A stretch of 64,000 bases of DNA from Haemonchus contortus (Eukaryota > Nematoda > Chromadorea > Rhabditida > Trichostrongylidae): assembly GCA_000469685.2 (NCBI GenBank), contig LS997566.1, forward strand, positions 25,256,432 through 25,320,431, given 5' to 3'. The notes beneath the pieces were generated by a model. The model made no database searches, was not told the DNA's origin, and saw only the letters and a program-made list of their open reading frames with translations. How positions within the stretch are numbered: the stretch's first letter is position 1; each line of letters opens with the position of its first letter. Positions 25,593 through 37,100 of the stretch are shown in pieces. Both the position numbers and the translations under genes were made by a program.

Positions 25593-26165
25593 ATGCATGT
25601 ATTTGTGAACATGTGTATATGAATTCTGAGCAATATATTCTCAGGACAATCAGGTACAACAGTACTGATGGCGATTTTCACATTTCTCTGCAGATAATTA
25701 TAATTAAGCGGTCTGGTAGCGACGTATGAATCTGTTTTCAGCCTTCCAAAAAAGCAGCCTTTCACAAGTGAGCACCACATGAACTGTGTTTTTCTACCAC
25801 TCCTATTAACCGGCTCCACTGCCACCGCTTTTACACTTATTGAAAAAATTTTTGACTCTCCATCAACAACTCAAATTTTTAGAACAGAACATCCCTAGGT
25901 GTTTGGGAAAGGATTGTGGTAAATGTAATGTTAGCGACTCTAACTTGCGTACGAGCATTTGAAGCACCTCACTTGTGAAATACTTGTCTTGTTTTCCATT
26001 TGTTCAATTTTTACCTGCATTTTACAATGTCTCTTTTTGTATTTCGTGACTGAACTACTGTGTTCGATTTCCATAGCGCGGCATCTGTAACCTATTCCAA
26101 ATGGATAGTGGAATTGCAGGACATAGACTAAGGTGCTCTTCGGCACTTAAACTGAAAATTTCATT

Positions 26166-26345
26166 TTTGGTATCAGACTCGTCTGGGAGGATATAAGCAC
26201 TACTTGTTCATCGGCTGGCCACCGCAAGTCATTGTATAGGCCACATACGCACTCATGACGCCACTACGATTCTGAATGGAAGTCGAGTGCGGGGCGCATC
26301 CCTCAGACGGGATTGGTTAACGCCAAAAACTTTATCCTTTATCGT
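26166..26345 (+). mobile_element. tRNA-derived SINE, copy C, head missing
   Basis: Plus-strand match to the body and tail of copies A and B, starting at CAGACTCGTCTGGGAGGAT and ending ACGCCAAAAACTTTATCCTT. The tRNA-like head is absent, as expected from incomplete reverse transcription. Confidence 0.8.
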
Positions 26346-26349
26346 TTAA

Positions 26350-27430
26350 CTTACTCAGGACCGCTCAGGAGAAGAGAATTCGCCAATATTACAGTAACTG
26401 CTACACGTATAGCTAAGCTGGTGTTTTTTAATCAGATGCTATTAGGTTTCTCACGGTGACACCGATGTTTCTAATGATGAAAACGTCACATAAAACGTCC
26501 TTCTCACAACCCCAATAGATCCTCAATGAGATCTCCAATAGTACGGGTGAGGAATATCATCCATGACATTCCTCGAAACCACAATCCAATATTTTGACAC
26601 ATGGTGACGCTGAGCGCCACTTATTCAATAAGGATTGCTGATGCCTCAGTGAATGTGAAGGTAGCGGAGTATGATGGAGCATACCAAAATGCCTAGCTTA
26701 CGGCACGGCCGGTTAAATGGACTGCCAAATGACAATTCGGCATTATCTCCATCAGACAGTGCCGAAGACTCGATCCACCAATTTTCTTTGCTTCGTCTCA
26801 TTCTCATTCGATTTCATGGAATTATCCAGAGCTTACACGACAAGGAAGGCAGCTCTTCTCACATCTATCCCACTCACATCCCAAGAACGGACCTTCGAAT
26901 GCCAGTGATGTTGCCCTCCGTGAGAGCCAATACGAAAAAGATCAGGATAAGTAGTCAAATATCCAGTTATTCCATACACCATATAGAATCAACTATTTCA
27001 TACGTAAGTACCACAGTCTCGCTGTCTCACGCCAGTGTTCAAGCGCACGCATGTGCAAAAGGATGGAATGATTCCCGTAGTTCTCTGGAGCCGTCTCGAG
27101 GTCTCTTGCCTTTTTACTCCTTGCCTCTCTCCTGCAGTCCTAATGCGGAATAGACTTCTGGGGTTTCCTTGAGCCATTTGTCACCGCAGATAGGTAGGCA
27201 GATTCATCGCGGAAGAGCCTTACTCGAATTCCAGATGTTGTGCTGACTAATAACAAAGCCAAGATGTTGAAAAGTTATTTGTGAGACCATCGACCCACCT
27301 CGAGCAACCCTTGGAAAAGCTTCATCGAGTCAACCGTTATTTCATATTGTAGCTTCCCATATTTTCTCCGCATGAATACGAGTTCCCGAGTCCGTTGAAT
27401 GATCGCTGATTTTAATGCTCGCTATTTCAA
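26350..27430. other. Region upstream of the receptor gene
   Basis: Should hold the promoter of the receptor gene. No TATA-like or other element can be pinned down. A 160-codon plus ORF (26671-27153) is long for this base composition but shows no domain, no signal peptide and no continuation into exon 1. Confidence 0.35.
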
Positions 27431-27443
27431 ACAGTGCGTATTG
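27424..27443 (+). other. Candidate spliced-leader acceptor before the receptor ATG
   Basis: ATTTCAAACAG ends at 27434, ten bases before ATG 27444. If a spliced leader joins here, the in-frame ATG at 27399 is removed and 27444 is the start, which also gives the more normal signal peptide (MFIIEMLWALALMPMIRC). Inference from nematode practice. Confidence 0.4.
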
Positions 27444-30400
27444 ATGTTCATTATAGAAATGCTGTGGGCGCTGGCTCTGATGCCGATGATCCGATGTTCG
27501 CCTCCAGAAATGCGGTTGATGAACGACCTCTTGGCTGGATATGTTCGTGAGGAACGGCCAGTATTAGACAGCTCGAAGCCAGTGGTCGTCACGCTTGGCA
27601 TAGCTATGCAACAAATTATCAATCTGGTACGATAATATGATTTGGTGATCACTATTCTTTTCACCTCATTAGAGCTTTCTAACAAAAGCTCTTTTACGAC
27701 AAGTAAATTTTTTTCATGCATCAATTGAAGGGTTGCACGATAGCTTGATTTTCTTCATTCTTGGACAGATGAAACTCGCACAGAAGTTTCAATTTTCCAA
27801 TATTACTGTTGAGTGCCTAGCAAACTAGCGACTTTCTCTGGTTTAGGATTTTAAAATTTTCTCTTCGATTAGATTTTTTGGTAGGATTCAAATAATGCTG
27901 GACTGGATTTCTGTTCGCGATTGCGTTTTTGGACATAGCTTGAATGATAACAGCTTGCTCCTCAATGTATTTAATTAGTCGCGTTTCTACCTTTTTACTA
28001 ATATTTGCCGTTTGGCATTACACGCTGCTCAAGACGTACTCCAGTATTCTAATGGTTCAACACAGCCATGATAACTTACTTTTTGAAGAGAGTCAGATTA
28101 CCACCCAGTCACCGAATACTGTAACAGGATACTCTGAACATTGCTATATTTCAAACAGCAAAAGAACTTTCACTGGTCTAAGTCGTTCTGATTAGCGAGG
28201 CCGTTTGAGGGAGAGCATGTAGCATTTCGTAGCAAAGCATTTATCCCTTACTCGTCTGTCAGGGACAGAAGCTTTCAAGAGAATTGATAGCCTAAGTCTA
28301 TATAGACCTAAGCTTCACTCTCCCTCGATTAGAGATCTTGTGAGCTAAAGTCTTTCTCGAAATGTCTTCGCTCTGGTTTCACATTCTCCTCAATTTTGAC
28401 CATTGCATTGTTGTCATCTGGCGGGGTGATAAATATGTGGAGGACTATAGGTATACAAATTTAGCATACGATAACCAAATTTTCAGGATTTTGGAGCTAG
28501 ATGAAATACGTCTGCACGAACTTGAGAACTGGAGTTTCGGGAACTCAAATTTTCAAACGCACATACTGAACCGTTTCTGACGGAGACTCTGACCTTAAAA
28601 TCAGGGAAAACAACAACCTGAGAAATAAAAAACGAAACCTCACATTAGTTTTGCCATTATGCGTCATGCAAAACACGCCTAACGTTACCCTCTTATCCTG
28701 GTAGCTATATTATCATAGTTGTATTCATGCACCATTAGAGCCTTTGTTGGGGAGGCGGGCGTTAGGAACGATTTTGAGTAATCGATTTGCCGCACGCGGC
28801 TGTCGCGGACCACTCATTCGCCGTTATTACAGCTCTAGCGTTCTTCATTCAGCTCAATCGATATGCGATCATTATTTTATGCATAATTCTACTATTAGTA
28901 CTTTTGTTCTTGTATTTCTTACCTAATGCTGCATACTGCTACAATCCTTCGCGCGCGACGCCCCTCTCACCGCGACGCGACCATTTCGTTCCTAACGCAC
29001 CACACCCCCTTTGTTGTACTGGCTACTTGCAGCGGTCAGTTGGTAACTTACGATCCTTTCTTACTGCACCCTGCATCGTATCCGGCTCCCTTTTACAAAA
29101 ACTGGTAACTTCAGTCGATACTCAACGGGATCACAAAATCAAAGCCCGTTTAGTTCCTATCGCTGGTCATTGTCTTTTTTTTTGGTTTTTTGGCTGTCAC
29201 TGAATCACGGACACTTTAAACTCCCTACACCTCTGTGTACCTGTCTACCTCTTCCCTTTTGAAGGTTACTACACATACCTAGTAATTTTTCCGATCCTTA
29301 GACCTCTCTTACACTAACTCACAACCACGGCTCCAGCTCTCTTGAGGAGCCTTGCGCATGTTGCAAATTGAGACATTCTCCAACCATTTTTTTAGTGTCC
29401 GTCATTTCGTTATGTTTATCTTACTGTTTAACATTTTTCACCTGATTTTAATCTGTTACACTTCACCTGCCGTTTTTTCCAAACTCCGGAACTACCGCTT
29501 CTAAAAATATACGGGACCCTTCGGCGCGTGTCGCGTGCACGGCTCTGTTCTGACATGATCCTGAAAGACTGAGACGTGCTGCATTTTTTGTTGTAAAGAA
29601 AACATGTTTTTGGTCTACTCCCCTACTGGGATTCGTAAAAAAAAATGCATTCCGTACGAGGGTTCAAAAATACCTTTTCACGGCATGAATAGAACAACTA
29701 TGCCCTACCAAGAGGACACCCAGCTACTGGAGGTGTCTATAAGAGTGAAGAACTTAGGGACATAAACAAACTTCTAAGGTAGTCAACCTCACAACAACAT
29801 TAAGAAAATATTACGAATAACAGGTAGATATTCAGAACTCAGAATAAAGTTTACACGCGCATTATTGCAGCAAGCAGCAGTGAAATGTGTCTAGTCGAGG
29901 AGTATCTACCTTTTTGGCAATGAGCCAAGAGCCACGCACGCGACACACGCTGGAGAGTCCCCTAAGTCATCTTTCATAGTCCACGACCGGTCGCCGGTCG
30001 TTCGTGTGATGGGTCCGCGGCCGGTCGCGCGACTGGTCGCCGGTCGCTAGCGACTGGTCGCTCGACTGATCGCGCGGGACCGTCCACGGCGGCACCCATA
30101 ACTAGCGCGGCCTCCTCGACCGATCGAGCGACCAGTGGCGCGATCAGTCGAGCGACCGGTCGCGCGACCGGTCGTGGACTATGAAAGATGCCTATGTTTT
30201 TAGATATGTCCCCTCCCAGACACTGCGGAAACGTAGCATGAGCATTCTCTGCATCTCCGCCTGCTTGAGCAGTGTTTATCCCCTACCTCCATCCCTCAGC
30301 TAATTTTTATTCCTTAACCTCTCCGTTGAAAAAGCCTGAAAACCATTTTTACAGAGGATTTTTCAAGTTCAACGACACATCACTACCCCTTCAAACGGGG

Positions 30401-31109
30401 TGAAGTCTCCATTCTTCAGAAATGCTCAGCACGCCTTGGTATAGTTCGCCGATACGGATTTTCCCCCGATTTTTGACTCTCAAGACTCTAGAAACCTCTG
30501 GAAATACCTATACCAACTCGTTGTAGGCTTCATCCGAAACAAAATAGTTATCATCTTATTGGGCATGGGCGCCTTGGTTGCTTCTGTCACATTTGTCTGC
30601 TCCTGAGAACATTTCAGCAACCTGAAAGTAAGTGGGAAATGCAGAGCTCCCTTTTATGAGACGCAAGTAAACTTGGGAAACGCTGCCCAAGCTTTTGAAA
30701 GTCCAATCAGAACAGATACTTCAAAAGTAAGCGTAATCTTTCTTGACATCAAGAAGAAGTCTGTAAGCACTGCGTGCGAGGTGTCGAATTAGTATGGCTA
30801 AGTTATTTGTTCATCCGACAGCTGCTTGCTGGGTCTCAAGTTTTTTGGGAACGACGAGAAACATTACAATTGGCAGCTGAACATGTTGTTGAGAACCTTT
30901 TTCTTTAACAAAACACTCGTTCCTCCTGAAAATTATAGCGTACCTCCCTCAGCGGTTGCATTAGTATCAGTAATTGAATGAGTCGGGAAGAATGAGATCA
31001 TCCGGCTCCACTACTACACGCATGTACTCACAAACATCCTGGAACCGCTAGAATGACCGATTCTTTCCTGATTTGAATGAAAGCATCATGGGTTTGCTAC
31101 GCAAGCATA

Positions 31110-31140
<31 letters not shown>

Positions 31141-34100
31141 CACATATGTATACCATTCTGTCGTCCGGTTACGCCTGCCTCTCTTCATTCTCGTGTCAAA
31201 ACCAGCATGCTTTTCTCCCTATTCTCTTTCGATATGTGAAATGATGAAGGCGATATTGTTTACCACAACTCGATACCGATAGTATACGTTGACCAGTTTT
31301 AAGCTATGCCTGTAGAGCATTCTTACTTTATTGATCCTCATAGAGTTTGAACGTTCCACAGTGAAGGGAGCTGAGTTGGAAATATTCGATCAATTCCGAC
31401 CTACATGAATCACTGCCCTTACTCTGACCTGACTGTCCACTGCTCTTTAGAGTCTGAATAAATCGAGTCCGAATGGAAAAGGAGCTGTGAGTACCCTGTC
31501 AATCACACAACAAATTATGGGATATATTGTGTTACATTATGGGTTTCAATACAGCGCCAATTCCACCATACGAGCAATAAATACATTTTTGGGGGATTCC
31601 GTGTCCATTGTATTCATTTTATTTTATTGTGGAGTGAATGTGAGCCGTGATTTTTCTGAATAATTAAATGCTCCACTCGAGCTAAGCTGAACTTTGAAAT
31701 GGGTTTGACAAGGATGAAACGCACATGTTTCCGGTTTCCTGGCTCTGACGAAGGCGACAAAACCGAAACTTTAGCTAAATAAAAAGTTATAACGTACATC
31801 TTCACATTGAGATACATATCATACAGAGACTCATCGAGAGTTAATCATGGTCGTTCCTAAAAGCCAACTACTTTCTAATTTTTTGTGCTTCCGAAGACGA
31901 AAGACAACCTATCGCACCGTTTAGCAGCGGATTTTTTCGATCTGTTTCAAGATGAAAAAGCGGTTCGAAAGGTGGGTGGGGGGGGGGTGTACCGATTCGT
32001 GCGATTCTGAGTGCGTGCGGCAAATTGCGCGGCGGAATTCGTGATTATTCGAACGATTCTGACGCCTATTATTGGGGCACAAACTTGAAGTGGAATAGTT
32101 GGGTATGGTCAGCTGATCCTACTAGTCTATTCAACTTCAAGTTTGTGCTCCAATAGTAGGCGTCAGAGTCGTTCGAATCATCACGGATTCCGCCGCGCAA
32201 TTTGCCGCGCGCACCCAGAATCGCACGAATCGTGCGTCCCCCGGCTGGAAGGGGGGGGGAGGCACACAAAACATTGTTTTTATGACAAAGATTTAACACA
32301 GCTTTACGTGTTATAACGTGTTATTACACCACGATTAGTGTTATTACATGTTTACATGTTAATTCTTGCTACGGCCACCTTATGAGGAACGGAGAGGAGG
32401 ATGGGCACAGACCGCTATACTTCGCGAGGCAGTCGCCGCTACGGTTGAAGTAGAAAGCGATAAATGCTTGGAGTCAGATACTTCTGCGGAATCTGACTGT
32501 TACCATTGTGAAGAAGGTCACGACAGTTCTGGCATGACGAGCGAAATAGACATTGGCAACACAGCAGCCACTTGCCATCTGGCAAGTATGTCCTGTATTT
32601 CTTATGATTACCTTTAGCACAGTAGTCTGTTTAATTAACAGTTAACGAATTCCATCAAACACTGCAGAAGTTCGTCAGAGGGGTGCCGCTCATTATCAAG
32701 CATCGAAGAGTTTCGCTGGATCGAAGATGCCAACGACCTGAAGAAGCTTTGTAGGATTAAAAGTGAGCAGCAAGAGGCGGCTAGTAGTCCCCGTCGATCT
32801 GTGCAGTTAAGAAGGAAAGGAGAGCTTCTTCACGAAGAAGTAAAAAAGAAAATGGCCGAAGGTGGATATAACACACCAACCCCTTGTTTTGGAAATTTTT
32901 TCGTTCTGGCAAACCTGTAGTTCTGAAGTATCACGCTGCATGACGAAGACCTTAGTTTTATTGCGCTCGAAATATGTCGAGAAAAAATGTTGAGGGCTTC
33001 AAGGCGTGTCGACTTTGGATAAAGGCCTTCAAACGGCGTTATGAAATAGTGTCAATGAAGGCCACAGCATTTGTGATAAAAAAAACTACAGGAGCCGTGA
33101 GGAAATAGAATTAAAAGCCCAAGATTTTGCTAGCGCCGTGAAAAATTAAATGGAAGCAAAACCACTGGCTTGTTTCTGTAATGGTGAGCAGTCAGGGTTT
33201 CTCAGAGAAATGACAACGGCAGGATCATTAGCACCAATAGGAGTGAAAAAGGTGGGCGTGCCATGTTCATGACCATACCAATTTCGAGCATAATAGAGAT
33301 TTAAAACATTCCCTTCAAGTTGAACAAATCGTCGAGAGCAAAATGGATCTCACGCATTGCCATACCGTCCTCGCACTGTTCTATGCTGGCGGCAAGTTGG
33401 AAAAAAAGTTCCATTTTGTTCTACAAGGAAAAGGATGAGCTCTCCCGCGTCAATGCTGCTTCAAAGCTCCGAAGCTGGAAGTCAGAGCGGGCACATCACA
33501 CATCATGACCAAGGATCTTATGGACCATTGGATTAGGAATTGCCTTTATGAGAGCAGCGACGCTCATCAGGAACTGCACCTTCTTAAAGACTCGTGGTCG
33601 TCCTTCTGTGATACCAACGTCATCAAACAAGCTGTACCTGAAGGTGTGCAACGCAACTGATCATTGCATTAGTGAAGCGTGCAGCCCTTTTCTTGACGAG
33701 CACTTCATTACAGGATGTAATATTGAAGTACCCCATATTCCTGCCGGTACTACGTCGATGATTTATTTATTAAAGTCTTTTTTCGATCCTATGAAGACTT
33801 ATGAAGAGGATCAGAACCAGAGCTCTGTTGAACGCCGTGGACTTTAATATGACGCAGAGGGATACTACACTTAAGGATCTATTGTAAGTATTAGTTTGAG
33901 TGGAAAGTTTTGATCGATTTTTCATCTTTACTTCAGAAAGTCTTATTTTCATTGAAAGAGGATCATAGTTAGTAATATAGTCTCCATCGTTGTCCCCTAC
34001 ATATGTCCAACGATCACGCAAATTTTTGATTTCTGAAGTTCAGAACGGCGGCGGCAGCGATTCGAAAAAGCTGAAAATCTCAGTTTTGAGTTGCGAGCTG

Positions 34101-37100
34101 TCATCGAAATTCCTATCGCAAAGGTAATGTTTAAGAGCAAGAAGCAAATGGTACTTAGACGGAGCGAGACCTGGCGAATAAGAAGAATGGAGCCCTTGCT
34201 ATCCAATTTGGCGATTTCATGAGGAGACAATTTCGCAACAAGCGGTCGAGTGCTGTCTTGAAGAAGGCAAACCTTTCCCAGATGCCGACGCTTCCTTCGA
34301 AGAACGTCGTCACAGTAAATGTAACTCAAAAAATCTTCTTTGGACGGAGTTCCTTCTCTGCTTGTCTCGAATGTGTTTCGTCAGAACCCGCGGGTTGAGT
34401 TACGGTAACTCTTCTGGATGCACCATAGTACATGTTTGCGAGGTAATGCTCTATATCCCTCTAGAATACAGGTTTCCCTCTAAAAGTACAGGTTAGGGAT
34501 TGGTATACCATAATCCATTATGAGGCCCTTCCGAGCGGTCCTACGAAGCAATCTACAGAGAGGTGAAGAACCGATCAAAACTTCCCACTCAACCTAATAT
34601 ATCGAATAATTTGTGCACCACGTTCTTCTAGTATTTAAAATGCTCTTGTACAAGGCTGGGTATGTTGATAAGTACTCAGGTTCCTGCGTAACACCGGCCG
34701 AGTAGTTTTTTAGGTTGAGACGACTGACTGTTTTGTCACCGGATATAGAGAATCAGCATGTATGAGGTGTGCAGTTTGTGAACAACATAAGTGCTTCACA
34801 CAACTTTCAAAATTTTTCCATCAATGTTGACTTTCTTGCAGGCATCTTACACATCTCTAGTATCTTTCTGTCAAATGTTGATTGAAGTTCAAAATAAAAT
34901 AGATTTATTCATCCAATTGACGTGCAGAACCACTTTCCTTGGATAGATGCGGCGAGAGAATATAAAAGCAGAAATAAGGTGTCCACTTAAACGACGTCGG
35001 AAAAGGTTTTGAGAGCCTTTAATGGTATGAATAGACACTTTGCGAAAGTGCCTACAATGGCGGGGAGCAAACCCACATCCTACGCCTATGAAGCGGGACC
35101 ACTACTACTAGGCCACGTTGGCACTTGATATGGACGCCACGAGTTTGCATACTCAGTCAAACTACTGTCACGCGAATTTCGAGCCCCCATAACCTTTTAA
35201 AGGCACAGTTCACGATAATTTTGGGGTATCCAGTTTTTGACGGAAAATGTTAGATACGGCCTACAATAGTGCAATGGTAAAAGAGAAAACGCGGAAAACG
35301 AAGAATAAAAAGAAATAGAAAGCTTCAAAAAACAAGCGAAAGGGGGGTTGGACGAGTTGCGTGGCAAAAAAACGGCGATAAGGGAATTTTGTCAGACAAA
35401 CGCGACGTAGTGTCTGCAATTGCACACAACACACAAAACAGATGATTTTGGCCAATTCGTCAAGGCTATTTATTCTTGTGCTGCTATTAAGCTGAAATAT
35501 GCTGCGGAATCAATTTGCCGGGACGAGAAGGTCAGGTAGAGGATAATTAATTAGGAGAGAATAGCGCAGAGTAATAGTCGAATACTAGAAATACATCCGA
35601 ATACTAGTACCAGTACGAGACGTTCGACCAGCTGACGTTCCATGGCAATTTGCCAATCAGCTTATCGGTTTTTCACCAACTTCGCTCCACTGCGAATTTT
35701 GCGAACGACAACTAGAATTCGTAGTTAGCCTAGCGAGGGGCGGAGGTTGCCCGTGACTCGCTCTCCGGTCCCTTATTGTGCCCTATCCAGACCGTTTTTC
35801 GACCTTATTTCGGCACAGATGGTATCAGAGGGGGCCCCGAATTCATACCATGTGCAAATCTCCGATACCATTTCTATCGTGAACCGTGCCTTTAAGGAAA
35901 ACCGTTTTGCGGTTTAGATTTCCATTCTCGTAAACTCTCTCGATTCATCTGGGTCTCCATTCAAAGTCCCACCGTAGGTACCTTCCTGTAAGGCGAAACT
36001 GACCTGTTTAGCGAGTATTCCTCGTTCAATTACAGATTCTTTCTTTGAACTCGTTCAAAAACGTCGACAAAACAGAATGTAAAAACATCTGTTAAGCATT
36101 GACAGGTTACTATTTATTCCAGAGAAAGGATTTCGTTGAGTGATTTGACCCAGGAATGGATTCCCACCCAATAATCTCGCTCGTAACAGAAAGCTGTAGA
36201 ATTAAAATGATGACAGAAATCGGTGGCACTTTTGAAAAACGAACCATTGTTGAACATTGAATCTTTTCCAACGGTCTACAATACCATTGGAACATTTCAC
36301 GCAGGAGTATTATAAGATGTGTGCAGAGATTAAGATGATGCAATTACAGAACGAAAAAGAGGAGCAGTTGGAAGTGAGTGCATGGCTCAGGTTCATGTGG
36401 AGGGATGAGAATTTACGATGGCAGCCTAGTGTCTACGACAACGTAACTGACCTTCGACATCCGGCTGGAACGCTTTGGCAACCGGACATTCTTCTATACA
36501 ACAGGTACATTCCGTCCCTTCATTTCATTTGTGGACATTATCTTACCCATATTTTTTACAGTGTTGATCCAGCTTTCGACTCCACATACAAAGTGAATTT
36601 GCTGAATTACCACGACGGTTCGGTGAATTGGGTTCCGCCGGGAATATTCAAAGTGTCCTGCAAGCTCGACATTTACTGGTTCCCGTTTGACGAGCAGATA
36701 TGCTTTTTTAAGGTACTGACTAGTTGCTAATCCTCTTCCTTGAATTTGAGCGTAATCGGAGACGTTGCAGTTCGGCTCATGGTCTTTCAGTAGAGACAAA
36801 ATCGAGTTGGCTGTTGGTGACTTTGATTTCTCCGAATACATTCCCAATGGAGAATGGATTATTCTCAGTGAGTTTCGGGTCCCATTTGAACTGTATTGTG
36901 TGCACCATAGAAAAGAAGTTCTTAGATTCGACGGCGAATGTTTCCGTGAAGTACTACGAATGTTGTCCTGAGGCTTACGAAGATATCAAATTCACGTTAC
37001 ACCTCCGACGGCGAACTTTGTAGGTTTCTCAAGACTATGTGATGTAGAATGGTAGTTATCCGCTGTAACAAATCTCGCCTAGAGAATTTCCTCCTCTGAC

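Larger units (their letters stand above)
27627..36349 (+). other. Intron 1 of the receptor gene, 8.7 kb, transposon-rich
   Basis: Donor GTACGA, acceptor GCAATTACAG. Contents in order: unassigned AT-rich DNA (27.7-29.5 kb), a TA-flanked inverted-repeat element, a palindromic element, unassigned DNA (30.2-32.0 kb), a long foldback element, a Tc5/pogo-like transposase relic, an internally deleted mariner, unassigned DNA (34.6-35.2 kb) and an AAGGCACAG element ending 450 bp before exon 2. All other introns are 3 kb or less. Confidence 0.85.

Noticed and set aside
28787..29203. 138-codon ORF with a hydrophobic stretch
   Set aside because: Lies in receptor intron 1, composition follows T-rich DNA, and there is no signal-peptide or channel motif. 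An inverted GCGTTAGGAACGA pair around it is too short to call an element.
30540..31010. Stretch that reads like broken coding sequence in one plus frame
   Set aside because: Four stops, no recognisable family in either orientation; could not be supported.
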